Notes under the pieces: model-generated
What the model was told of the DNA's origin: nothing
What the model saw: the letters and a program-made list of their open reading frames with translations, nothing else
Database searches by the model: none
Made by a program: the position numbers and the translations under genes
Source: Natronococcus roseus
Lineage (GTDB): Archaea > Halobacteriota > Halobacteria > Halobacteriales > Natrialbaceae
Direction of reading: 5' to 3'
Assembly (NCBI RefSeq): GCF_043677095.1
Contig: NZ_JBHLJR010000001.1
Location: forward strand, 434,001-498,000
DNA: 64,000 bases
Part shown: positions 8,867 through 17,179 of the stretch, piece after piece
Layout of the letters: every line of letters starts with the position of its first letter
Position numbering within the stretch: the stretch's first letter is position 1

Positions 8867-9523
8867 ATGATTCCGCTACTCCACGACTTTACGGGGGCGA
8901 CGGTGCTCGTCTTCGGCGGCGGCCCGGTCGGTGCGCGAAAAGCCCGGCGGTTCGCCCGCGAGGCCGAGGTGATCGTCGTCAGTCCGGCGTTCGCCGACGA
9001 GCGCTTCGGCGACGCCGAGCTGATTCGAGCCGCGCCCGAGCCCGGCGACGTCGGCGACTGGCTCGAGCGCTGTGAGCCCGCGCTGGTCGTTGCCGCAACC
9101 GACGACGAGGCGATCAACGAGGCGGCCGCGCGGGCCGCACGGGAGCGCGGCGTGCTCGTCAACCGCGCCGATCGCTCGGGCGGGCGAGATCCCGGTAGCG
9201 TCGTCGTTCCAGCGACCGTCCGCGAGGATCCCGTCGTCGTCTCGATCGCGACGGGCGGAACCGCTCCCGCGCTGAGCAAACACCTTCGCCGGGAGCTCGA
9301 GTCTGAGCTGGCAGGCGCCGGCGAGATGGCCCGGGTCTGTGCGGCGCTGCGGACGGAGCTCAGATCGCGGGACGTCGATCCGGTCCGTCGGCGCGAACTC
9401 GTCGGCGATGTCGTCAAATCACCGGACGTTTGGACAGATTTACGTACCGGAGCCTCCAAGCCATCCCAAGTGATCGAGGACGTGCTGAGTGAGGAACGGG
9501 CGACGGAGGGCGATCTGCCGTGA
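8867..9523 (+). CDS. Precorrin-2 dehydrogenase / siroheme synthase N-terminal domain protein
   Basis: A 218-aa protein that oxidises precorrin-2 to sirohydrochlorin with NAD, toward siroheme or the alternative heme pathway. The Rossmann motif VLVFGGGPVGARKARRF is near residue 14, followed by VVAATDDEAINEAA and VLVNRADRSGG typical of CysG-N/Met8, and PVVVSIATGGTAPALSKHLR. The uroporphyrinogen methyltransferase domain of CysG is absent, as usual in archaea. The ATG at 8867 is preferred because homology starts there. Its stop overlaps the GTG start of hemA (GTGA), so both are one operon. Confidence 0.92.
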   Translation: MIPLLHDFTGATVLVFGGGPVGARKARRFAREAEVIVVSPAFADERFGDAELIRAAPEPGDVGDWLERCEPALVVAATDDEAINEAAARAARERGVLVNRADRSGGRDPGSVVVPATVREDPVVVSIATGGTAPALSKHLRRELESELAGAGEMARVCAALRTELRSRDVDPVRRRELVGDVVKSPDVWTDLRTGASKPSQVIEDVLSEERATEGDLP

Positions 9524-10833
9524 GTGGGGTTATCACGGCCGCACGCGTCACACACGACAGCGGGAGCGTCGACGATCTCGCGGCCGCGAGCCCCGACAGC
9601 CAGCGAGCAGCCGTCAAAGCGCTCTGTAGCGTTCCCGAAATCGAGGAGGCGTACGTCCTCTCGACGTGCAACCGGGTCGAGGCCTACGTCGTCTCGAGCG
9701 ACGCGACGCTCGGTCGGGCCACGCTCGAGGAGTTCTTCGCGACGACCGACGACGACGCGCTGGTCGTCACGGGCCACGACGAGAGCCTGCGCCACCTGCT
9801 CCGGGTCGCCACGGGACTCGAGTCCGTCGTGCTCGGCGAGGACCAGATCATCGGCCAGGTCCGGACCGCCTACGAGGACGCCCGCGATGCCGGCGGGATC
9901 GGAGCGATGCTCGAGGCCGCCGTCACGAAGTCGATTCACGTCGGCGAGCGCGCCCGAACGGAGACCGCGATCAACGAGGGCGTCGTCTCGCTTGGATCGG
10001 CCGCGACCCGGCTCGTCGCCGACGACGTCACCCTCGAGGGGGCGACGGGCCTGATCGTCGGGGCCGGCGAGATGGGCCGGCTGGCGGCCCGGAGCCTCGT
10101 CAACGCCGACGTCTCGGAGCTGCTCGTCGCGAACCGTACCGTCGACCGCGCCGCCCACCTCGCGGACGAGCTCGCGGTCGACGCCGACGCCGTCCCGCTC
10201 GGGGCGCTCGCCACCGTCGCCGACGACGCCGACGTCGTGATCGCCGCGACGGGCAGCGACGAGCCCGTAGTCGAGCCACACCACCTCGCGGATGAGGGCA
10301 ACCAGGTCGTCGTCGATCTGGGCCAGCCCCGCGACGTCTCGCCCGCAGTCAGCGGCCTCGAGTCGGTGACGGTGTACGATCTCGACGACCTCGAGTCGAT
10401 CACCGCCGAGACCCGGGAACAGCGCGCCGACGCCGCGAACGAGGTCGAGGCGATGATCGATCGGGAGTTCGAGCTGCTGTGCGATCAGTACAAGCGAGCC
10501 CGCGCCGACGAGGTCATCGCCGCGATGTACGAGTCGGCCGATCGAATCAAGGAACGCGAACTCGAGCGGGCGATCGCCGAACTCGAGAAGGGCAACGCCT
10601 CCCAGCGCGAGGTGCTCGAGGCGATGGCCGACTCGATGGTCAACCAGCTGCTGGCCCCGCCGACGAAGAGTCTGCGGGAGGCCGCCGCGGAGGACGACTG
10701 GAGCACGATCAACACCGCCCTGCAGCTGTTCGATCCCGAGTTCGGCGGCGAACCGCCGCGGTCGCCCTCGATCGCCGCGATGGCCGAACTCGACTCCGCC
10801 GACGTTCAGGTCGGCGTCACCGACGACGACTGA
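9520..10833 (+). CDS. hemA: Glutamyl-tRNA reductase
   Basis: A 437-aa enzyme that reduces glutamyl-tRNA(Glu) to glutamate-1-semialdehyde, the first step of C5 tetrapyrrole synthesis. The catalytic cysteine is C50 in VLSTCNRVEAY; the glutamyl-tRNA binding motif GLESVVLGEDQIIGQVR and the NADPH-binding VGAGEMGRLAARSL follow, then a helical dimerisation domain. The GTG start overlaps the stop of the precorrin-2 dehydrogenase gene by 4 nt, giving a two-gene tetrapyrrole operon typical of haloarchaea. The C-terminus carries a short acidic tail. Confidence 0.97.
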   Translation: MSGVITAARVTHDSGSVDDLAAASPDSQRAAVKALCSVPEIEEAYVLSTCNRVEAYVVSSDATLGRATLEEFFATTDDDALVVTGHDESLRHLLRVATGLESVVLGEDQIIGQVRTAYEDARDAGGIGAMLEAAVTKSIHVGERARTETAINEGVVSLGSAATRLVADDVTLEGATGLIVGAGEMGRLAARSLVNADVSELLVANRTVDRAAHLADELAVDADAVPLGALATVADDADVVIAATGSDEPVVEPHHLADEGNQVVVDLGQPRDVSPAVSGLESVTVYDLDDLESITAETREQRADAANEVEAMIDREFELLCDQYKRARADEVIAAMYESADRIKERELERAIAELEKGNASQREVLEAMADSMVNQLLAPPTKSLREAAAEDDWSTINTALQLFDPEFGGEPPRSPSIAAMAELDSADVQVGVTDDD

Positions 10834-10884
10834 CCACGATCCAGACGGCACAACCGTTATTTTCGTCCCTTCCGTTCGTCCGTT

Positions 10885-11166
10885 ATGGCAGACCTGCTTT
10901 CGGACGACGAGATCGACGCACAGTTGCCCGGCGGCTGGGAGCGCGAGGACGACGAGATCGTCCGCACCTACGAGTTCGACGACTACCTGGAGGGCGTGAG
11001 CTTCGCCGGGGACGTCGGCGAGGTCGCCGAGGAGCAGTTCCACCACCCCGAGATCCGCATCCGCTACGAGGAGGTCGAGGTTCGGCTAACCTCCCACGAG
11101 GAGGGCGGAATCACCGACGCCGACATCGAGATGGCGGAGCTCGCCGACGAGGAATACGGCGGCTGA
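10885..11166 (+). CDS. Pterin-4-alpha-carbinolamine dehydratase
   Basis: A 93-aa protein of the PCD/DCoH family, which dehydrates 4a-hydroxytetrahydropterin. The family signature is visible as EEQFHHPEIRIRYEEVEVR followed by LTSHEEGGITDADIEMA, including the paired histidines, the downstream histidine and aspartate of the active site. It begins at ATG 10885 and its stop overlaps by one nucleotide the start of the LWR-salt gene (TGATG), so the two are coupled. Many archaea keep PCD without aromatic amino acid hydroxylases, so its pterin partner is uncertain. Confidence 0.92.
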   Translation: MADLLSDDEIDAQLPGGWEREDDEIVRTYEFDDYLEGVSFAGDVGEVAEEQFHHPEIRIRYEEVEVRLTSHEEGGITDADIEMAELADEEYGG

Positions 11167-11555
11167 TGGACGCCGCCTACGTCTTCCGCGTTCGCCTCCG
11201 GCTCGAGCCGGCTACGGGAGGCGTTCGGGTCGACGGCGACGGCGAGACGACGGTGACGGTCTCGCGGGACGCCCCCGAGCCCGGCACTGAAGGGTGGCTG
11301 TTCTTCCGGAACACGCTCTGGCGGGGCGAGGTCGGCGACGATGAACACGCCAGGCGCCTGGCCGCCGACTGGCTCGGCGAGCCACTCAACGCGATCGAGG
11401 CCGTCTCCTTCCGGGAGTTGCGGACCGACGAGGCCTATCTCGAGGCGCTGAAGGCCGAGATCGCCGACGACCTCGAGGCGTTCAACGCCGACGACGTCTC
11501 CGAGGTGCTCTCGAAGTATCTCGGCTCGAGCATCCACGTCGTCGACCGGGCGTAG
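11166..11555 (+). CDS. LWR-salt protein
   Basis: A 129-aa protein of the haloarchaea-specific LWR-salt family, named for the Leu-Trp-Arg motif seen here as FFRNTLWRGEVGDDEHARR in the middle of the chain. The N-terminal part is a predicted beta-rich segment (AAYVFRVRLRLEPATGGVRV). Function is unknown. The ATG overlaps the stop of the pterin dehydratase by one base, so translational coupling is likely. Confidence 0.88.
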   Translation: MDAAYVFRVRLRLEPATGGVRVDGDGETTVTVSRDAPEPGTEGWLFFRNTLWRGEVGDDEHARRLAADWLGEPLNAIEAVSFRELRTDEAYLEALKAEIADDLEAFNADDVSEVLSKYLGSSIHVVDRA

Positions 11556-11611
11556 CGCGGTCCGCTCGAGCGACACACATTTACTCGCGAATCGCGTAGG
11601 TAGTCGTCCGA

Positions 11612-12283
11612 ATGGTCTCCGAATACGACTACTGGCTGCTCGATCTCGACGGCACCCTCATCGACGTCGAGTGGTCCTACACCCGGGAGGTGTTCGACCG
11701 GGTCGGCGACCGCCTCGGTCGCGAGTTCACCGACCAAGAGGCGGACATCATCTGGAGCGGGCTCACCGGCTCCCGAGACCGCCAGCTCGAGGCGTGGGGG
11801 ATCGACCCCCACGAGTTCTGGGAGGCGTTCCACGCCGAGGAGGACCCGATGGTGCGGGCCGAACAGACCTACCTCCACGACGACGCCGCCTTCGTCGCCG
11901 ACCTCGACGTTCCCGTCGGGCTCGTCACCCACTGCCAGGAGTTCCTCTGTGAACCCGTACTGGACAACGTCGGGATCCGCGACTGGTTCGACGCCCGCCT
12001 CTGCTGTACCGAGGAGACGGGCTGGAAGCCCGATCCCGAACCCGTCGAGTCCGTCCTGCGGGAGCTCGGCGTCGCACACAACGGCCACCGAGGCGTGCTG
12101 GCCGGCGACGGCGCGAACGACGTCGGCGCAGCCTGGAACGCCGGGCTCGACGCCATCCACGTCGAACGCGTCGGCCACGAGCGCCGCGGCCAGTGCGTTC
12201 TCGGGGATTACCGCGTCGAGTCGTTCGACGAACTCCCCGGCATCAGGTCTCCGACTCGCCGACCGGCTGGATCTCCTCGTTGA
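11612..12283 (+). CDS. HAD family hydrolase (phosphoglycolate phosphatase-like)
   Basis: A 223-aa haloacid dehalogenase-fold hydrolase. The nucleophile motif LLDLDGTLID places D11 and D13 at the active site; VGLVTHCQE holds motif II, the motif III lysine is in ETGWKPDPEP, and GDGANDVGAAWNAG is motif IV. The cap is a small helical insert. The substrate is probably a small phosphate ester. The last 41 nt overlap tail-to-tail with the HTH gene on the other strand, so the final 13 residues (Arg/Pro-rich) are an antisense reading of that gene's C-terminus. Confidence 0.88.
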   Translation: MVSEYDYWLLDLDGTLIDVEWSYTREVFDRVGDRLGREFTDQEADIIWSGLTGSRDRQLEAWGIDPHEFWEAFHAEEDPMVRAEQTYLHDDAAFVADLDVPVGLVTHCQEFLCEPVLDNVGIRDWFDARLCCTEETGWKPDPEPVESVLRELGVAHNGHRGVLAGDGANDVGAAWNAGLDAIHVERVGHERRGQCVLGDYRVESFDELPGIRSPTRRPAGSPR

Positions 12284-12890
12284 CGAGCGTCTCGTAGGCC
12301 CGTCGCAGCCGTTCGGACAGCGCCTGGTGGGAGATTCCCAGCTCGTCGGCCAGCTCCTCCATCGAGATCTCCCGCGGGATCTCGAAGTAGCCCCGCTCGA
12401 GGGCGGCCTCGAGCGCCTCCTCCTGTTCGCCGGTGAGCCTCGTCGTCGAGGGCGCTCCCGGCGTGACGTCCGTTACGCGCCGGAGGTCGACGCCGATGCC
12501 GCGGTCGGCGAGTCGGTCGTGGGCCCGGCAGAGCGCCTCGCGGTCACGATACCGTACGCGAGCCTGCCACCAGCCGTCGGTTCCCCAGCCCTCGAGCAGC
12601 GAGCCGCCGTCGGCGAGCAGCCGGTCCCACAGCGTGTCGGCGTCGGGAACGAACGTCACGTCGTACAGCAGCCGATCGCTCGTCTCGACGAGCAGGTCGT
12701 AGGTTCCGACCGACGGATCGTCGGCGAGGGCGGCGTCGACCGCCGACCGTTCGGCGTCGGCGATCCAGAGACAGGGCTGTGAGCGCGAGACGACCGCCTC
12801 GAGTTCGACTCGTAGTTCTGGAAGTCGATCGAACGTGGCCTCGAGCGTCGTGTCCGCAGCCGGGATCCGAAACTCGGCGATGGTCGACAT
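12243..12890 (-). CDS. Bacterio-opsin-activator-type HTH-10 regulator
   Basis: A 215-aa transcription regulator with an N-terminal ligand/dimer domain of the kind found in haloarchaeal Bat-like proteins and a C-terminal HTH_10 domain (about residues 155-210). The HTH is read from LTGEQEEALEAALERGYFE, then the REISMEELADELGISHQA recognition region. Targets are unknown. It is a single gene on its strand, overlapping the HAD gene at the 3' ends. Confidence 0.9.
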   Translation of the reverse strand: MSTIAEFRIPAADTTLEATFDRLPELRVELEAVVSRSQPCLWIADAERSAVDAALADDPSVGTYDLLVETSDRLLYDVTFVPDADTLWDRLLADGGSLLEGWGTDGWWQARVRYRDREALCRAHDRLADRGIGVDLRRVTDVTPGAPSTTRLTGEQEEALEAALERGYFEIPREISMEELADELGISHQALSERLRRAYETLVNEEIQPVGESET

Positions 12891-12953
12891 CGGGCTCCGT
12901 ACACCGCGGGGGCGTAAAAATCGCTGTTCAGCCGACGCTGACTCTCATCCTCG

Positions 12954-14858
12954 CTAACGCCCGTTCGCTACGTCGGCGAGGGCGGCCTCGAGTTCCTCGA
13001 CGCCAGGCTTCTCGAGGCGGTCGGGGTTCGCGAGCACCCGGACCGGCTGGGAGCCAAGCGAGACGAACCCCAGGTCGAGACGGTCGGCGGTCTCCCGGAG
13101 CCCGAGCCCGGCGTCGGCCTCGTCGGCGATCACCTTCCGCGCGGGGCTCTCGTGGGCGCGCAGCCCGAGGTCGAACCCGACGATCGAGTCGACGATATCG
13201 TGGCGCTCGACGTCCCGTTCCTCGGCGAGTGTCGCGACCGCGGCACCCAGGCTCGAGCGCAGCCCGGAGTCGGTCGTCCGGTTGACGAACCGGTGGTCTT
13301 CGTCGACCAGGTCGGCCAGCCCCTCGATCCGGTCGGGATTGCCGGGTTTGACGAGCAGCCCCCACTCTCGGTCCCAGCCGCCGAGCTCGGTGGCGTCGAC
13401 GTCCCGATCCGTCGGTCCCGCGACGACGGCGACGTCCGGTACACCCTCCCGGAGCCGCCGCAGGCCGGGCCGGGAGCCCACCGAGAGGTACCGCGGGTTG
13501 TCGAGCCCGTCGAGCAGCCGGGAGAGGGTCGGATCGTCCTCGCCGACGCCGAGCAGCGTCGGGGGCCTGACGTCGGGCGAGAACAGCGAGACGGTGACCG
13601 ACTCCCCCGTCTCGAGGTAGTCCGTTCCGGGAGCGACCTCGACGACGCCGTCGGCCTCCGCGAGGCTCGTCGTCGCGCCGCTGCCCTTGTCGACGGGGTA
13701 GACCAGCGTCTCGCCGTCGCCGTCACGAACCATGCCAACCGGCATCAGCCGCAGCCGACCCTCGTCGTAGCGCTCCTGTCTGGCCATCCGACCCTCGAGC
13801 GTCGCCGTCTCGGTCTCGGGAAGGCCGGCCGCCTCCCGGATCGCGGGCGCGACGAACGTTCTGAAGACCATCATCGCGGAGACGGGGTAGCCCGGTAGCC
13901 CGACGTACGCCGAGTCTTCTAATCGACCCACGAGCATCGGCTTCCCGGGTTTGACGCCGACGCCGTGGAGCAGCAGTTCTCCCTGCTCCTCGATGACCCG
14001 ATAGATGACGTCGACCGCGCTCGCGCTGGTCGAACCCGACGAGAGCACGAGGTCACACTCCGCTGCGGCCTCGCGGAGCACGCGTTCCATCTCGTCTTGC
14101 TCGTCGCCCGCGTGGGGGTAGAGCGCCGCCTCGCCGCCCGCGTCCTCGACGCCCGCGGCGATCGTGTAGCTGTTGACGTCGTAGATCTCGCCGCGGTCGC
14201 TGTCGACCGCCTCGCCCGGGCGGACGAGTTCGTCGCCCGTCGAGACGATTCCGACCTTCGGCTTCGATCGCACCGGAACGTCGTCGGCCCCCAGCGCCGA
14301 CAACAATCCGATGTCCCGCGGCGTGATCCGGGTCCCGGGGCCGAGCGCGCGCTCGCCCGCGGCGACGTCGGCGCCCGCGAACATGACGTTGTCGCCCGGG
14401 GCGACCGAGGTCCGGATCTGGACGGTCTCTCCTGCGGTGCTCGCGGTTTCACCGCTCGCTTGTTCCGTCGAGCGTTGCTCGACGCGGGTGGTTCGTTCAA
14501 CGGGCACCATCGCGTCCGCGCCCGTGGGCATCACCGCGCCGGTCGAGATCTCGACGGCCTCGCCCTCGCCGACGGCGACGTCGGGCTCCTCGCCGGCGTG
14601 AACCTCGCCCGCGAGCTCGAGCTCGGCGGGGTCGGCCTCGTCGGCCCCGAACGTGTCCCGCGCGCGAAGCGCGTAGCCGTCGAGGCTCGCCCGGTCGAAG
14701 CCGGGGACGTCGAGTTCGGCGTCCAGTCGCGCCACGAGCACCCGTCCGCGAGCGTCGGCCAGCGAGACGTGATCGATACCGCCCTCGAGCGAGAGCGAGC
14801 GGATCGCCTCGCGGGCCTCCTCCGGGGAGGCGAGATCTCGAAATTCCTTGCGGTCCAT
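12954..14858 (-). CDS. moeA: Molybdopterin molybdotransferase MoeA fused to a PBP-like domain
   Basis: A 634-aa fusion. Residues 1 to about 410 are MoeA, which inserts molybdate or tungstate into adenylylated molybdopterin: FDRASLDGYALRARDTFG near residue 55, IVSTGDELVRPGEAVDSDRG near 200, LSSGSTSASAVDVIYRV near 270 and YVGLPGYPVSAMMVFR. Residues from about 440 to 634 are a substrate-binding-protein-like domain (PF12727 type; DVAVVAGPTDRDVDATELGG, ADLVDEDHRFVNRTTDSGLR). Such fusions may recognise the metal oxyanion, which is inference. A second, unfused MoeA lies at 17538. Start ATG 14858. Confidence 0.94.
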   Translation of the reverse strand: MDRKEFRDLASPEEAREAIRSLSLEGGIDHVSLADARGRVLVARLDAELDVPGFDRASLDGYALRARDTFGADEADPAELELAGEVHAGEEPDVAVGEGEAVEISTGAVMPTGADAMVPVERTTRVEQRSTEQASGETASTAGETVQIRTSVAPGDNVMFAGADVAAGERALGPGTRITPRDIGLLSALGADDVPVRSKPKVGIVSTGDELVRPGEAVDSDRGEIYDVNSYTIAAGVEDAGGEAALYPHAGDEQDEMERVLREAAAECDLVLSSGSTSASAVDVIYRVIEEQGELLLHGVGVKPGKPMLVGRLEDSAYVGLPGYPVSAMMVFRTFVAPAIREAAGLPETETATLEGRMARQERYDEGRLRLMPVGMVRDGDGETLVYPVDKGSGATTSLAEADGVVEVAPGTDYLETGESVTVSLFSPDVRPPTLLGVGEDDPTLSRLLDGLDNPRYLSVGSRPGLRRLREGVPDVAVVAGPTDRDVDATELGGWDREWGLLVKPGNPDRIEGLADLVDEDHRFVNRTTDSGLRSSLGAAVATLAEERDVERHDIVDSIVGFDLGLRAHESPARKVIADEADAGLGLRETADRLDLGFVSLGSQPVRVLANPDRLEKPGVEELEAALADVANGR

Positions 14859-14943
14859 ACCCGGAGTTATCGGGCCGGGGCTAAAAACGTCGGTCGATCG
14901 CCGCGGGGGAACGGTTACAAGTCCGAAGGGAGTTTGACGTCGT

Positions 14944-16086
14944 ATGTCACGGCTCGAGCTCGCCGACGGCGAGCGCGATCGGATCGCGGCGCTTTTCGAC
15001 CGCCACCTCGAGGTCGGCCTCCACCACGGCGCCCAGCTGGCCGTCTTCGTCGACGGCGACCCCGTCCTCGATCTCGCGGGCGGGACGACCGGTCCCGACG
15101 GCGAGCAGACGACGCCGGAGACGCGTCACGTCCTGTTCTCCTGTACGAAACCGTACGCCGCGGCGACGCTGCACGCGCTCGTCGACGACGGCGCGCTCGC
15201 CTACGACGACCGGGTCGTCGACCACTGGCCCGAGTTCGCCGCGGACGGAACGGAGAAGGCCGAGATCACCGTCCGACAGGTGCTCAGCCACACGGCCGGG
15301 CTCCAGCGGAGCGACCTCGACGACCGCCCCGACCTGTGGCCCGACTGGGAGCGCGTCGTGGAGGGGCTCGAGGACGCCGCCCTCGTCTCGACGCCCGGCG
15401 AGGAACCGGCCTACCACGCGCTCACGTTCGGCTGGCTCGTCGGCGAGCTCGTCCGCCGCGTCTCGGGCGCGCGGATCGAGACGGTCGTCGCCGAGCGCGT
15501 GTTCGACCCGCTCGGGATGGACGACACGGGGATCGGCCTGCGCGAGCACGAGCCCGACGACGTCGCCACGCTCGCCGCCTTCGACGCCTTCGATCGCTGT
15601 CGCGACCCCGAGGAGGGGCTGGGGGACAACGCACGGGTCGCCGCGCCGTTCAACACCGAGGCGATCCACCGGGCCGTGATCCCCGCCGCGAACGGGATCG
15701 GCACCGCCCGCGACATGGCCCGCTTCTACGCCTGCCTCGCGAACGGGGGCCAACTCGAGGGGACCAGCATTCTCTCGGCGTCGACGGTCGACGCGATGAC
15801 CCGGCTCGAGGCCGCGACCGAAAACGACGGCACGCTCTCGAGACCCAGGCGGTACGGGCTCGGCGTCTACAAGGGCGGCACTGCCGCGAGCCCGTTCGGC
15901 TCGCTGGCGCCCGAGCGCGCTTTCGGCCACGCGGGCCTGGGCAGCAGCGTCGGCTGGGCCGACCCCGAGACGGGGATTGCGTTCTCCTACGTCACCAACG
16001 GCGTCCGGGACGGTTCCTACGAGCACGTGGCCCGGGTGAACGCCCTCGCGGACGCGGTTCGGCTCGCACTCTCCGGGACGACGTAG
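14944..16086 (+). CDS. Serine hydrolase, beta-lactamase (class C) family
   Basis: A 380-aa protein of the beta-lactamase/transpeptidase-like fold. The SxxK catalytic motif appears as LFSCTKPYAAA (Ser-Cys-Thr-Lys, near residue 65) and the tyrosine motif YHALTFGW near residue 158; the C-terminal GHAGLGSSVGW replaces the HxG box. No signal peptide is seen, so it acts in the cytoplasm as an esterase or peptidase of unknown substrate. It is divergent from moeA with 85 nt between the genes. Confidence 0.92.
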   Translation: MSRLELADGERDRIAALFDRHLEVGLHHGAQLAVFVDGDPVLDLAGGTTGPDGEQTTPETRHVLFSCTKPYAAATLHALVDDGALAYDDRVVDHWPEFAADGTEKAEITVRQVLSHTAGLQRSDLDDRPDLWPDWERVVEGLEDAALVSTPGEEPAYHALTFGWLVGELVRRVSGARIETVVAERVFDPLGMDDTGIGLREHEPDDVATLAAFDAFDRCRDPEEGLGDNARVAAPFNTEAIHRAVIPAANGIGTARDMARFYACLANGGQLEGTSILSASTVDAMTRLEAATENDGTLSRPRRYGLGVYKGGTAASPFGSLAPERAFGHAGLGSSVGWADPETGIAFSYVTNGVRDGSYEHVARVNALADAVRLALSGTT

Positions 16087-16120
16087 AACCTGTCTTGTTC
16101 CTCGAGATCGAACGGCCGAC

Positions 16121-16342
16121 ATGGTACGATTCGGACGCCTGACCGTCGTCGCGGCGCTGGCCTGGACCGCGACGGCGCTGGCTCAGTTCGTCGCCTGGAC
16201 GGCGACCGAGGAGAACGAACGGATCGAGTGGACCGAACGCCGGAACCTGTTCCTGCTGTGCTCGAGCCTCTCGACGAACGCGCTCGCCGCGACGACGCTC
16301 TCTCGGTACGTCGGACGGTGGCGGCGCGGTCGCGACGAGTGA
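16121..16342 (+). CDS. Small membrane protein
   Basis: A 73-aa product with one N-terminal hydrophobic helix (VVAALAWTATALAQFVAW), a charged stretch with TEENERIEWTERR and a second weakly hydrophobic segment before an Arg-rich end. I do not recognise it. It starts 34 nt after the serine hydrolase stop and may be co-transcribed with it and with the SHOCT gene that follows. Confidence 0.6.
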   Translation: MVRFGRLTVVAALAWTATALAQFVAWTATEENERIEWTERRNLFLLCSSLSTNALAATTLSRYVGRWRRGRDE

Positions 16343-16397
16343 CGAACGCCCGCGCATCGACGGAGCTACTTTGTCACTCGCCGCCGAAATCGCGGAT

Positions 16398-16826
16398 ATG
16401 GCGACCGACCTCCGGGAGTTCGTGGCCGAGGACCTCTGGCTGCTGCTCGGTATCGTCACGTTCGCTCTGATCAGTATCGTCGGCGTGATCGGCCTCGAGG
16501 CCGTCGCCGGGCTGATCGCGATCGTCGGCTGGTTCCTGCTGGTGCCGGTGTTCCTGTTCTGGGGCGAGGAGATCGCCGCCCTGCTCTTCGAGGAGCCGAC
16601 CGCAGAGTCGTTGACGTCGGCCGGCCCGGACCGCGACGCCGTCGAGGAACTCAAACGCCGCTATACCGCCGGCGAGATCGACAACGAAGAGTTCGAACGC
16701 CGGCTCGAGCGCCTCGTCGGCGTCGAGGACGCCCTCGAGGAGGTGTTCTCCGATCGGGCGTCGAACGAAGCGTCTCCATCGACACGCTCGAGCGAGTCGA
16801 CGCTGCGCGAGCCGGAGCAGGAGTAG
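16398..16826 (+). CDS. SHOCT domain membrane protein
   Basis: A 142-aa protein with two adjacent membrane helices (about residues 12-55) and a C-terminal SHOCT domain (VEELKRRYTAGEIDNEEFER), a short helical oligomerisation module common at protein ends. ATG 16398 is chosen over an in-frame TTG at 16371. Role unknown. Two relatives lie in the window: an intact one at 46657 and a decayed one at 58821. Confidence 0.85.
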   Translation: MATDLREFVAEDLWLLLGIVTFALISIVGVIGLEAVAGLIAIVGWFLLVPVFLFWGEEIAALLFEEPTAESLTSAGPDRDAVEELKRRYTAGEIDNEEFERRLERLVGVEDALEEVFSDRASNEASPSTRSSESTLREPEQE

Positions 16827-16832
16827 GACCGA

Positions 16833-17036
16833 TCAGTGCTGGACCGGGAACGCGATTTCGGTCGTCACCTTGTACTCGGTTATCTCGCCGTTCTCGACGT
16901 CAGTGGTTCAGCGCTCGGCGTTGATGCCGGAGATGTTGTCGACCGACTGGCTGGCTTCCTGAAACGCCTCGTGGGCGGCGTCCTCCCAGGACTCTTCCGA
17001 TGTGCCCATCACGCGGATTACTTTGACTGCCGTCAT
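16833..17036 (-). pseudogene. Dodecin interrupted by an in-frame TGA
   Basis: Read from ATG 17036, the frame gives MTAVKVIRVMGTSEESWEDA and then ASQSVDNISGINAER, a clear dodecin start (dodecins are flavin-storing dodecamers). A TGA at 16908-16910 then stops it at 42 residues. The same frame continues beyond the stop with TTDVENGEITEYKVTTEIAF and PVQH, the normal dodecin C-terminus, to a second TGA at 16833-16835. The stop falls at the position that is Gln or Trp in related proteins, so one TGG-to-TGA change would explain it. The rest shows no decay, so the event is recent, a sequence error, or read through. Confidence 0.85.
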
Positions 17037-17060
17037 GGCAGTCGTCGTACCAGCAACACC

Positions 17061-17070
17061 GGTATAATCC
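17061..17070 (-). promoter_or_regulatory. TATA box of the dodecin gene
   Basis: On the minus strand this reads GGATTATACC, centred about 29 nt before the ATG at 17036. That spacing fits a leaderless haloarchaeal promoter and shows that the interrupted dodecin gene still has promoter signals. Confidence 0.5.
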
Positions 17071-17179
17071 TTTGTCGAGGCTGACGTGACGGTCGGTCGG
17101 AATGATCGATAGCAGTAGATAGTAGCGCGACTCATTCATCCAATCCAAAATATGAAATAAAGCAGACTATTCGGTTACT

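Noticed and set aside
16908..16910. TGA recoding to Trp as a general feature
   Set aside because: Many intact genes in the window end with TGA at the expected place (for example 9521-9523, 11164-11166, 56481-56483), so TGA is a normal stop.
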